Below, in pieces: positions 1 to 8,499 of a stretch of 23,572 nucleotides of DNA. Origin of the DNA: JANQLU01 sp964434955 (GTDB lineage: Bacteria > Planctomycetota > Planctomycetia > Pirellulales > Pirellulaceae); the NCBI GenBank assembly GCA_964434955.1, contig CAYSXI010000072.1:1-23572 (forward strand), read 5' to 3'. Within the stretch, counting starts at the first letter, position 1. The number at the start of each line of letters is the position of its first letter. Both the position numbers and the translations under genes were made by a program. The notes beneath the pieces were generated by a model. It searched no databases, was not told where the DNA came from, and saw nothing but the letters and a program-made list of their open reading frames with translations.

Positions 1-1
1 T

Positions 2-3000
2 TGCCTGCTTTTTGCTTTTGTTGTTCTGGCAGGCTGCTCGCTTAACGCTCAGCAAAAAGATTTGGAGCTCAAGGCCAGCGACAACATCGTTTATATCGGT
101 AACACGCTTGCGGACCGGATGCAGCACTTTGGTTGGTTGGAGACTTACGTCCAATCGGCTTTTCCCAAGCACAATTTGACGTTCCGGAATCTGGGCTTCG
201 CGGGAGACGAAGTCAAGAATCGTCCGCGCTCCATGAATTTTGGTAGCCCCGATGAATGGATGAAAAAATGTGAAGCGGACCTTGTGTTCTGCTTCTTTGG
301 CTACAACGAAGCACTTCGGGGCGAAAAAGATCTGAAGCAATTCGAGCTGGATCTCGCCAAGATGATCGATGACATGGCCAAGCAGGAATACAACGGCAAG
401 TCCGCTCCCCAGATTGTCGTGTTCTCACCGATTGCACACGAAAATCTGAAAAGTCCGCATCTTCCCGATGGTCGAGAGAACAATGCCAAGTTGGCGATGT
501 ACACCGCGACGATGAAGGAAGTTTGCGAGTCGAAAGGCGTTCGCTTTGTCGATCTCTTTAGTGAAACCTTGAAAGCTTACGCGGTCGGCGGTGGGCCTTG
601 GACTCTTAATGGAATTCACTTGAATGACGACGGCAATCAACTGGTTGCTCAGATTGCGATGCGGCAACTTTTCCCCAGCAAGAAGCTGGCGGAGATGGAT
701 TCGATCAAGAAGCTGAATGCAGTGGTTCGTGATAAGAACTACCACTGGTTCAATCGATATCGGACGGTCGACGGATACAACGTTTACGGCGGACGCTCAA
801 CGCTCAAATGGTTTGGGCAATCCAACGCTGATGTGATGGCAATCGAAATGAAGTCTTTCGAAGTCATGGCGCAGAATCGCGACAAGAAGATTTGGGCGAT
901 TGCCAATGGCGGCGATTTGGAAGTGAAGGATGACAACTTGCCGAAGCAACTGGTTGTGAAAACCAATAAGCCGGGCAAGCTTGCCGGTGGTGCCTATCCT
1001 TATTTGGGTGGCAAAGAAGCGATCGAGAAAATGTCGCTTCACGAAGGCTTTGAAATCAACTTGTTTGCTTCGGAAGAAATGTTCCCCGAATTGGCAAACC
1101 CCGTGCAAATGGCATTTGATCCAGATGGACGTTTGTTCGTTTCGGTTTGGCCTTCCTATCCACACTGGAATCCAGCCGAGCCGCAAACGGACCGGATTTT
1201 GATTTTGCCGGACGAGGACGGAGATGGAGTGGCCGACAAGTGCACGGTCTTCGCTGACAAGCTGAACAGTATTACCGGATTCGAATTCTGGGGCGGCGGA
1301 ATGTTGGTTTGCGCACCACCAGAAATCTGGTTCCTTAAAGACACCGATGGTGATGACAAAGCGGACGTAAAGATTCGAATGCTTCAGGGCGTTTCCAGTG
1401 CGGATACTCACCACACCGCCAACGCGTTTGTGATTGGAACTGATGGCGGGCTCTATTGGTCGCGAGGTGTGTTCCACGTTACCAACATGGAAACTCCGAC
1501 CAAGACATTCCGTTCGACGACTTCGGGTGTTTACCGATTCGATCCGCGAACGTTCGAAATCGATTTCCACTTTCCCATTGGCCCCAACCCGCATGGTCAC
1601 GTGATCGATCAATGGGGTTACCAGTTTGTTAACGACGGTACAGGTGGAACCGGCTCCTACGTCAACATTGGAAAAGGAATTGGCAACAAGAAATGGTTCA
1701 AGAAGCGCTGGCGGCCAGTGCCGGCAACCGGTTTGCTATCGAGTAGCCACTTCCCGGAAAAGTACGACGGTAACTTTTTGATCCTGAATGTGATCGGTTT
1801 CCTCGGGATCTCGATGTTTGAAGTCAAATACAACGGGGCGGATATCACAGCCGAAGAGGTCAAGCCGTTGATTTCTTCCAGCGACCCAAACTTCCGTCCA
1901 TCGGATGTGGAGATTGGTGGTGATGGAGCTCTTTACATTACGGATTGGCACAATGCTCTGATTGGCCATATGCAACACAATATGCGGGATCCCAACCGTG
2001 ACCACACGCACGGTCGGGTCTACCGGATTACGCACAAGGGACGACCATTGGTGAAGCCGGTCAAACTTCGCGGCAAGCCGATCGAAGAAGTCCTGAATGC
2101 GTTCTATGCGAAAGAGAACGCGACGCGTTACCGGGCTCGCCTTGAGCTTTCGGGCCGTAAGCCAAATGACATTTCTGAAAAGGTCGGCAAATGGGCAAGC
2201 AAGTTGGATCCGGCGATTCCGGAACAGGCCCAAGCCATGCTCGAATGCCTTTGGGTCTTTGAAGAACAACGAATTCCGAACATGAGTCTGCTCAAGCGTG
2301 TTTTCCAGGCGAAAGATGCCCGCGTTCGTGCGGCTGCGATTCGGACGCTTGGACACTGGGGCGACAAAATCAAGGATTGGGAACCGATCCTTACGGCGGC
2401 CGCCAATGACTCGGAAGCGCTGGTTCGTGCCGAGGCCGTCAAAGCGGCTGTTTCGTTCGAGGGTGTTAAAGCCGCTGAGATCGTATTCAAAGTCGCAACC
2501 AAGCCGACCGACCCCGAGCTTGATGCGGTATTGCGATATGCCCAAAGCAACATGAAGGTCGACACCATTGTTCGAGAAATGGTCGAATCGGGTGCTCCGT
2601 TGAGCCCCGCCGCCCAGCGATACGTATTGAAAAATGCGAGTGTCAAAGACCTTTTGAAACTGGAGAAAACCGAAGCCGTTTATGAGGCGATTCTCGAACG
2701 GAAGCGCGTTCCTAGTCGTCAGCTCTACGGAGCACTTGTCGGTCTCGCCAAGATGCGAAAAGTTGGCGAATTGAACTTGTTGATGGAGTTGATCAAGTCG
2801 CGAAGCCAGCAGGTTGGCGAAACCAACTTGGATGACCTGGCGGCGTTTCTGGCAAACCAACCAGCTGACAAGCTAAGTGGTGTTGCGGCGGATATCGAGA
2901 ACCTTGCCCTGAAAGGCTCGTCGCCAGCCGTTCGACAAGCGGGCTACGCGGCCTGGATTGTTGCCGAACAGTCTGGTGAGAAAGCATTCAAGGCTGCGAC

Positions 3001-4939
3001 TGCCGATAAAGTTTCATTGCAAGACTTTTTGCGTGCGGTTCCCAAAGTTCCCGACGCAAAGCTGCGTGCAGGATTGTTTGATGAAATCAACAAAATGTTT
3101 TTTGACCTGCCGGGTTCGTTAGCGAATGAGCCTTCTGCGGGCACAAGAATGCCCGGGATCAAGGTTGATTACTTCGAACCCAACCCGAAGAATGTTGCCA
3201 TCGAAACATTGGCAAAGCTGAAGCCAGCCGCGTCGGGCATTGTTCCTGAAATCAAGATGAATGTGCCGCAGCTGAAACGTCGCGACGCGTTTGCATTGCG
3301 ATTCACGGGGACGATCACGATTGAGCGTGGCGGTCGCTATCGATTCTTTACCAATTCCGATGACGGCTCGCGTTTGTACATTGGGGATCGGTTGGTCGTG
3401 AATAACGACGGAACTCACGGGATGCGGGAAAACCGCGGCAACATCCAGTTGGCCCCGGGCGTTCATCCCATCACCGTGACCTACTTTGATAACGGTGGTG
3501 GCGACGGTTTGGTTGTTTCTTGGGCTGGCCCGGGAATCAAGAAATCGACGATTCCTGCCAGTGTTCTTAGCGTACAAGGCGGAACCACGCTGCACGACTT
3601 GGCGATTCAAACCTCCAAGGCGATTCCAGGTTTCGGCAAGCAGAAGTTTGAGTCCTTTGCCAAGTTGATTCTTGAGAAGAAATACGTTGCGAGTTCTGTT
3701 GATGCTCTGTTGACAGTTCCAGCTTCCGACTGGGACAAGAGTCAGGTTGCGGCGATGGCGGAATCACTTTCGCTTCACATCAGCAAGATTCCAGCCAAAT
3801 TCCGGACGGGCAAACCGGCCCTTCAGGCGATGGAGTTGACCGACAAGTTGGCGGCACAACTTCCCCCGGAGCAGGCGGCCAAATTTCGTGCCCGACTGGC
3901 GGAGCTGAAAATCAATGTGATCCGAATCGGCACGGTTGCCGAACGAATGATTTACGACAAGGAAAAGGTCGTTGTCCAAGCTGGCAAGCCCGTCGAGTTC
4001 ATCTTCACGAACACGGACAACATGCCTCATAACTTTGTGATCGTGAAGCCAGGCTATCTCGAAGAAGTTGGCGAACTCGCGGAAAGCACGTCTCAGGAAA
4101 AAAGTGCCCAGCGCCGTCACTTTGTGCCGAAATCGGATGCGGTCTTGCTTAGCAGTCGCTTGTTGCAGCCGAACGAAAATCAGGTTCTCAATTTTGAAGT
4201 ACCGAAAGAACCTGGAATTTATCCTTACGTTTGCACCTATCCAGGACACTGGAGACGAATGTACGGTGCCCTGTATGTTGTGCCCGACATCAAGGCTTAC
4301 AACGCAGACCCTCAGGGATATTTGGCAAAAGCCAAGTTGCCAATGAAAGATGATTTGCTCAAGTACCTTGATCGGAATACCGAGTGGACCGTCAAAGATT
4401 TGAAGCCGATCCTGAAGAACATCGCGGTTCATGATCACAAGAACCATGAAAATTCTCAGGTTGGTCACGGTCGTAGTTTTGAAGTTGCAAAGAATCTGTT
4501 CAAGATTGCCAACTGCACCAGCTGCCACAAAATGAATGGCGAAGGTCGCGAGTTTGGTCCCGACCTGACGAAGCTTGACCCAAAGCGTTATGACCCGGAA
4601 ACCCTGTTGCTTTCGTTGGTTGAACCGAGCAAGGAAATCGACAAGAAGTACCAGGCAGAGTCGTTCGAGATGGAGTCCGGCGAGATTGTCACGGGTCTGG
4701 TGATCAAGGAGACGGCGTCCACGGTTGAAATCGTGATCGATCCAATCGCAGATCCGAAACCGAAAGTCTACGACAAAAAAGACATCTTTGATCGTGAGAA
4801 AGTAACGATTTCAACGATGCCCAAGGGCTTGTTGAATAAGTTTTCTGAGGAAGAGATTACCGACATCCTCGCCTACGTTTACGCAAAGGGCGACAAGAAG
4901 CATAAGCTCTTCCAGGATCACGATCACAAGAAGAAGTAA
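2..4939 (+). CDS. Giant PVC-type heme protein: SGNH-like, beta-propeller, HEAT, PA14, type 1 copper and cytochrome c domains (5' end outside window)
   Basis: The frame is open from base 2 and begins inside a signal peptide ending in the lipobox-like LAGC (codons at 26-37), so the true start lies upstream; the TTG at 62 is not the start. Residue numbers below count from that TTG. In order: a degenerate SGNH-hydrolase-like domain (about 8-210); a PVC membrane-bound-dehydrogenase-type beta-propeller (about 325-665) with Asp-rich calcium-type loops such as DEDGDGVAD; helical HEAT-like repeats (about 680-1010); a PA14 domain (about 1030-1155); an azurin-like cupredoxin (about 1290-1410) with ligand set H1323, C1391, H1396, M1400; and a C-terminal heme c domain with C1485-T-S-C-H1489, of the kind found in planctomycete CxxCH proteins. 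The tail and the segment before the heme are His-rich. By family it is probably an envelope redox or dehydrogenase-like protein of unknown substrate. The gene ends at a strong terminator. Domain calls are from motif recognition; the substrate is unknown. Confidence 0.93.
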   Translation, partial: CLLFAFVVLAGCSLNAQQKDLELKASDNIVYIGNTLADRMQHFGWLETYVQSAFPKHNLTFRNLGFAGDEVKNRPRSMNFGSPDEWMKKCEADLVFCFFGYNEALRGEKDLKQFELDLAKMIDDMAKQEYNGKSAPQIVVFSPIAHENLKSPHLPDGRENNAKLAMYTATMKEVCESKGVRFVDLFSETLKAYAVGGGPWTLNGIHLNDDGNQLVAQIAMRQLFPSKKLAEMDSIKKLNAVVRDKNYHWFNRYRTVDGYNVYGGRSTLKWFGQSNADVMAIEMKSFEVMAQNRDKKIWAIANGGDLEVKDDNLPKQLVVKTNKPGKLAGGAYPYLGGKEAIEKMSLHEGFEINLFASEEMFPELANPVQMAFDPDGRLFVSVWPSYPHWNPAEPQTDRILILPDEDGDGVADKCTVFADKLNSITGFEFWGGGMLVCAPPEIWFLKDTDGDDKADVKIRMLQGVSSADTHHTANAFVIGTDGGLYWSRGVFHVTNMETPTKTFRSTTSGVYRFDPRTFEIDFHFPIGPNPHGHVIDQWGYQFVNDGTGGTGSYVNIGKGIGNKKWFKKRWRPVPATGLLSSSHFPEKYDGNFLILNVIGFLGISMFEVKYNGADITAEEVKPLISSSDPNFRPSDVEIGGDGALYITDWHNALIGHMQHNMRDPNRDHTHGRVYRITHKGRPLVKPVKLRGKPIEEVLNAFYAKENATRYRARLELSGRKPNDISEKVGKWASKLDPAIPEQAQAMLECLWVFEEQRIPNMSLLKRVFQAKDARVRAAAIRTLGHWGDKIKDWEPILTAAANDSEALVRAEAVKAAVSFEGVKAAEIVFKVATKPTDPELDAVLRYAQSNMKVDTIVREMVESGAPLSPAAQRYVLKNASVKDLLKLEKTEAVYEAILERKRVPSRQLYGALVGLAKMRKVGELNLLMELIKSRSQQVGETNLDDLAAFLANQPADKLSGVAADIENLALKGSSPAVRQAGYAAWIVAEQSGEKAFKAATADKVSLQDFLRAVPKVPDAKLRAGLFDEINKMFFDLPGSLANEPSAGTRMPGIKVDYFEPNPKNVAIETLAKLKPAASGIVPEIKMNVPQLKRRDAFALRFTGTITIERGGRYRFFTNSDDGSRLYIGDRLVVNNDGTHGMRENRGNIQLAPGVHPITVTYFDNGGGDGLVVSWAGPGIKKSTIPASVLSVQGGTTLHDLAIQTSKAIPGFGKQKFESFAKLILEKKYVASSVDALLTVPASDWDKSQVAAMAESLSLHISKIPAKFRTGKPALQAMELTDKLAAQLPPEQAAKFRARLAELKINVIRIGTVAERMIYDKEKVVVQAGKPVEFIFTNTDNMPHNFVIVKPGYLEEVGELAESTSQEKSAQRRHFVPKSDAVLLSSRLLQPNENQVLNFEVPKEPGIYPYVCTYPGHWRRMYGALYVVPDIKAYNADPQGYLAKAKLPMKDDLLKYLDRNTEWTVKDLKPILKNIAVHDHKNHENSQVGHGRSFEVAKNLFKIANCTSCHKMNGEGREFGPDLTKLDPKRYDPETLLLSLVEPSKEIDKKYQAESFEMESGEIVTGLVIKETASTVEIVIDPIADPKPKVYDKKDIFDREKVTISTMPKGLLNKFSEEEITDILAYVYAKGDKKHKLFQDHDHKKK

Positions 4940-4960
4940 TCATCAGTGATCGCTTGAAAC

Positions 4961-4990
4961 ACAAAGCTCCGCTCCGCGGAGCTTTTTTTG
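4961..4990 (+). terminator. Rho-independent terminator after the giant heme protein gene
   Basis: AAAGCTCCGC (4963-4972) pairs perfectly with GCGGAGCTTT (4976-4985) around a 3-nt loop, giving a 10-bp GC-rich stem. It merges into a T7 run (4983-4989) 22 bases after the stop codon. Outer bases ACA/TGT can pair further. The T tract is on the + strand, so it should end transcription from the gene at 2-4939. Confidence 0.9.
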
Positions 4991-5051
4991 TGTCAAGAAT
5001 CGGCAAGTTTTTCGATCGCCAAATCATGCGAGTACAAAAATACAAACAAGA

Positions 5052-5286
5052 GACCCACGAACTTGACCCCCGCATACAAGCACGAAGCGCAAGCGAGTGG
5101 TCAAAGCGCGCGTCCACAACATACGAGCACAAAACACAACAAGGGACCCGCGAACTTGACCCCCGCCTACGAGCACGAAGCGCCAGCGAGTGGTTAAAGC
5201 GCGCATCCACAACATACAAGCCCGAAGCGCCAGCGAGTGGTTAAATCACGCCTCCATAACATACAAGCACGAAGCGCCAGCGAGTG
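5052..5286 (+). repeat. Left array of planctomycete-type short repeats (core CACGAAGCGCMAGCGAGTG)
   Basis: Four copies of the core, each preceded by TACAAG, TACGAG or a near variant, lie at 5075-5100, 5168-5193, 5215-5240 and 5262-5286. The first two sit in longer near-identical units that begin GACCC at 5052 and 5145 (93-bp period) and run to about 5125 and 5216. A decayed copy (TACGAGCAC) lies near 5122. All point in the + direction. The array fills most of the 409-bp gap between the heme protein gene and the phosphatase start. Open frames through it read as peptides such as ARSASEW or YKHEAPAS; these are repeat translations, not proteins. Function unknown; REP- or MITE-like dispersal is an inference. 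Confidence 0.9.
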
Positions 5287-5348
5287 TATATTCGAACGAC
5301 CAAACCTTGCCGTGTGCGGCAAACAACATTCAGCCCATTGGAACATCC

Positions 5349-6794
5349 ATGAAAACTCCCCTTTTCATTTTTGCATCGGTGATTTGTTCCGCTTCCTTCC
5401 TGCATGCCCAGGAGATCCATTTTGGAAACGGAATTCGCAACGGTTGGGTGGATCAAACAACGGCCGTAATCTGGACAAGGTCCACCGCCAAAGCGGAACT
5501 CGACTTTGATGGAAAGAAATTTCGCATCCCCAAGGGCGAGGAGCGCAAGCGGGCCCAAAATTCGAAGGATCCGGAATTGCAATTGAAGGTACAGTTACCC
5601 GAGGGTGCCAAGCTGGAAGACATGGAATGCGCGATGCCCGGTGTGAAGGCTTCGGTTTACCTCGCAGTCTGGCCGGTCGACAATTCCTCACCGCGCCGGT
5701 ATTTCAAGACGCAGACGACCAAGGCCGAAAACGATTTTTGTGTTCAATGGAAAGTCGACAATCTGAAACCGGGTACCCAGTACCTGGCGGAAGTCGGCTA
5801 CGTGCGCGAGGGGATTCGCAACGAAGGAATACGCTCAAGATTTCGCACGGCACCCTCGAGCGAGACGCCAACGAACTTGAAGTTTTGCATGACGACTTGT
5901 CATGATTTTCCCCGCCGAGACTTCGGGAACTCAGGGCATCGTATTTACCCGAGCATGGGAAAAATCAAACCGGATTTCATGGTACATGCGGGGGACATCG
6001 AGTACTACGACAAGCCTTACCCGCTTGGATGGACCATTGGGTTGATGCGATTTCATTGGAACCGTTTTTTTGCATTGCCGGCGAATCGAAAATTTTACAA
6101 CGGCCATACATCGTATTTCATGAAGGACGATCACGACACGCTCAAAAATGATTGCTGGGTCGGCCAGCGATACGGTTCCGTGACTTTCGAGCAGGGTGTC
6201 AAGTTGTTCAACGAGGAGCAGTTTCCTTCCAATTCCCAACCCTACAAGACAATTCGATGGGGGAAGGATCTGCAAATCTGGTTGTTGGAGGGGCGCGATT
6301 TTCGAAGTCCCAACAACCAGCCGGATGGGCCGGACAAGACGATTTTTGGTGCCAAACAAAAAAAGTGGTTGTTTGAAACGGTCGAGAAGTCGGACGCGAA
6401 GTTCAAAATCATTTTTAGTCCGACGCCTTGGCTCGGTCCAGACCGTGGCGGCAAGCGCGACAACCATGCAAACAAGAATTTCCAGCATGAAGGAGAGGAG
6501 TTGCGCGCGTTTCTGGCCAAACAAGAAAACGTGTTTGTTCTTTGCGGCGATCGACACTGGCAGTACGTCACCCATCTCAAAGATCAGGGGTTGTGGGAAT
6601 TCGGTTGCGGACCAGGCAGTCAGGAACATCAGCTTGGTTGGAGAAAGGGGGATCTCCGTGAACAGCACGAGTTCCTGAGAGTCGACGGTGGTTTTCTTTC
6701 CGGCGAAGTCGTTTCCAAGGGGCGGGAGGTTCGAATGACGCTCCGGCATCATGATGTGGATGGCAGGGTGGTTAACGAAGTTGAGTTCAAGTAG
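5349..6794 (+). CDS. Secreted PhoD-like phosphatase (alkaline phosphatase D family metallophosphoesterase)
   Basis: 481 aa. The ATG at 5349 is chosen because it opens a clear signal peptide (MKTPLFIFAS..., cleavage after SFLHA, residue 20), while the longer in-frame extension back to 5190 only translates the repeat array. The N-terminal third is a fibronectin-like beta domain typical of PhoD proteins. The metallophosphoesterase part shows TCHD (D186), HAGDIEYYD (D216), KDDHD, and CGDRHW (H403), the metal-binding blocks of the PhoD family. Such enzymes hydrolyse phosphate mono- or diesters outside the cytoplasm, usually with Ca/Fe; the substrate here is unknown. No good Shine-Dalgarno is visible. 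The gene stands alone between two inverted repeat arrays and converges on the DUF1552 gene. Confidence 0.93.
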   Translation: MKTPLFIFASVICSASFLHAQEIHFGNGIRNGWVDQTTAVIWTRSTAKAELDFDGKKFRIPKGEERKRAQNSKDPELQLKVQLPEGAKLEDMECAMPGVKASVYLAVWPVDNSSPRRYFKTQTTKAENDFCVQWKVDNLKPGTQYLAEVGYVREGIRNEGIRSRFRTAPSSETPTNLKFCMTTCHDFPRRDFGNSGHRIYPSMGKIKPDFMVHAGDIEYYDKPYPLGWTIGLMRFHWNRFFALPANRKFYNGHTSYFMKDDHDTLKNDCWVGQRYGSVTFEQGVKLFNEEQFPSNSQPYKTIRWGKDLQIWLLEGRDFRSPNNQPDGPDKTIFGAKQKKWLFETVEKSDAKFKIIFSPTPWLGPDRGGKRDNHANKNFQHEGEELRAFLAKQENVFVLCGDRHWQYVTHLKDQGLWEFGCGPGSQEHQLGWRKGDLREQHEFLRVDGGFLSGEVVSKGREVRMTLRHHDVDGRVVNEVEFK

Positions 6795-6841
6795 CCGGTT
6801 GGTTGGATCCATCGGGTGGGCAAAGAGGCAGAGTGATTCAG

Positions 6842-7020
6842 GAGGCTGGGATCGTGAACCACTCGCTTGCGCTTCGTGCTTGTATGTGAGGGCAAGTTAG
6901 CGAATCTATGGTTACGCTTTGCGGTTGTGTTTTCTGACGCGGATTGATTCACTCGCTTGCGCTTCGTGCTTGTATATGAGGCTGGAATCGCGCACCACTC
7001 GCTTGCGCTTCGTGCTTGTA
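6842..7020 (-). repeat. Right array of the same short repeats, opposite orientation
   Basis: Three copies of the core appear as the reverse complement (CACTCGCTTGCGCTTCGTG), followed by CTTGTA, at 6859-6884, 6951-6974 and 6995-7020. The first and third belong to a 43-bp unit (6842-6884 and 6978-7020) with three mismatches. All copies carry A at the variable M position, whereas three of four left-array copies carry C. The array occupies the 237-bp gap between the convergent phosphatase and DUF1552 genes and ends 12 bases before the DUF1552 stop codon. No typical T-tailed terminator was seen here. Confidence 0.9.
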
Positions 7021-7031
7021 GGTTTGGGCAG

Positions 7032-8498
7032 CTATCCGACCAATTCGTCGAGCGTCCCTTTGGTATCGATGCCACGCAGTTGGGAATCGATGTGTCCGAA
7101 ATGGTCGCCATAAGAAACCCCGGCGGCGTCCATGATGGCCATGTATAAATTGGCCACGGTGCGGTGATTCTTGTTACCGTAACTCGGGTATTGAATGTAT
7201 TGGCCTGTTTTGAATTTTCCGCCGACGTTGCCGAGCATCAGGAAAGGCCAGTCGTCCCGTCCGCCGTGATGTTGGCCGCCGGTACAGCTGAGATAAACGA
7301 TGAGCGTATTGTCGAGCATCGTGCCGTTTCCTTCGGGGATGCTGTCGAGGCGCTTTGCCATCTTTGAAACGAGACCCATGTGGTAGTGATCGACTTTGCG
7401 TCGCATATCGCGGGCCGTTGTACCATCCTCGAGCATGGCACCATGTCCAATCTGATGCAGACCAAGGTTGCCAAACCCCAATCCCTGGTACTGGGTTCCA
7501 AGGGTGTCAGGTCGCAGCGTGACAACGTTGGTGAGACCGGCAATCAATGCCGCGGTTCCAAGCTCGAACTGGCATTCCATACGATCCATATGGTATCCGG
7601 AAGTGAATTTGTTTTTCTGGTAGTCAGGTTTGAACTTTTTGATGCGATCTTTGAGGACTGATTTGCGTTGTTCGCGAACTCGTAGTGATTCAAAGGTGTC
7701 GACGTATCCGTCGAATCGGGCCTGATCATCCTGGGAAAGCTGGCGACGGATTTTCTTGGCATCGTCCTTGAGAAAGTCCATCAAATTCTCTTGCAGTAGA
7801 TTGCGTGTCTTCAGTTCCTCCGGGCTGACGATTGCCGAACCAAACAGTTCGTTGAAGGCCTTGGTCGGCGACGCCTGGAACGCAATCCCTTGTCCGGCTT
7901 TGTAGGCGGACAGGTTCGGATAGACGTAACTGTCATCGGGTTTTGATTGTTGGCCTCGGAGGGTGCCGTTGGTGGCCATTCCGTAAATGGGGTAGGGGCC
8001 GGTCGAATGTTTCAGCCCGAGCAACGCATCCACCGACGGGGCAATTGGCGTCAGCTCAGAATTGGCACAAGAAAGTGCGCCGTAACCGGCCGTATGATTT
8101 CCTTTCAAGTGATTGGCCGACAGCCCTTGAACCACAGTCAGTTTGTTTTTCAATTCCTTCAGCGGCTTGAGGACGTCCGGAAGTTCGTGATCCTTGATGG
8201 AAAACTGAACGTGCTCATCGCGTTTGGATGGATAAAAGCGATACTGCTTTCCCTCCTCGTATCGGCTTTCGTAGCGACCCGTGGGTGGCTTGTCCGTGAG
8301 TCGCGGTTGTTCCTTGATACCCTTGGGCACGAGATTGAACTTGTCGATACCGCTGGCCTTGACGATGTACACGAAACGTTTGGGTAACGCTGAGGCGTCA
8401 CCTGCGGCGTGAACCTTGACGCTTTCCAGGAACGGCGCGAACAAAACGGCGCCCGCGCCCAGCGAAGTGTTTTTTAGCCAATGGCGTCGATTCAACAT
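7032..8498 (-). CDS. DUF1552 family exported protein (PF07586-like)
   Basis: 488 aa. The start is the ATG at 8498: it gives a twin-arginine-type signal (NRRHWLK then a hydrophobic stretch, ending near VKVHA, residue 31) and lies one base after the TGA (8500-8502) of the upstream DUF1592 gene, arguing for translational coupling. The body matches the DUF1552 family, which regularly accompanies DUF1592 cytochromes in planctomycetes; some resemblance to alkaline-phosphatase-like folds has been noted for related DUF1501 proteins, but the reaction is unknown. Visible blocks: PDTLGTQYQGLGFGN, HQIGHG (348-353) and CTGGQHHGGRDDWPFLML. The family's HxxSHH signature appears altered to HQIGHG. Tat export would suggest folding, or metal loading, before export. 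Function not known. Confidence 0.9.
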   Translation of the reverse strand: MLNRRHWLKNTSLGAGAVLFAPFLESVKVHAAGDASALPKRFVYIVKASGIDKFNLVPKGIKEQPRLTDKPPTGRYESRYEEGKQYRFYPSKRDEHVQFSIKDHELPDVLKPLKELKNKLTVVQGLSANHLKGNHTAGYGALSCANSELTPIAPSVDALLGLKHSTGPYPIYGMATNGTLRGQQSKPDDSYVYPNLSAYKAGQGIAFQASPTKAFNELFGSAIVSPEELKTRNLLQENLMDFLKDDAKKIRRQLSQDDQARFDGYVDTFESLRVREQRKSVLKDRIKKFKPDYQKNKFTSGYHMDRMECQFELGTAALIAGLTNVVTLRPDTLGTQYQGLGFGNLGLHQIGHGAMLEDGTTARDMRRKVDHYHMGLVSKMAKRLDSIPEGNGTMLDNTLIVYLSCTGGQHHGGRDDWPFLMLGNVGGKFKTGQYIQYPSYGNKNHRTVANLYMAIMDAAGVSYGDHFGHIDSQLRGIDTKGTLDELVG

Positions 8499-8499
8499 G

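Noticed and set aside
797..2860. Long antisense open frames (271 aa and 374 aa) opposite the giant heme protein gene
   Set aside because: They lie wholly inside a gene with clear domains, show no recognisable motifs, and are the expected mirror frames of that gene's codon pattern.
4857..5348. Several small ORFs on both strands through the left repeat array
   Set aside because: Their peptides (ARSASEW, YKHEAPAS, RWRFVLV types) are translations of the repeat core in different frames, with no start signals.
5052..7020. CRISPR array
   Set aside because: Copies are irregularly spaced, the spacers themselves are partly repeated, orientation flips between the two sides, and no cas genes are present.
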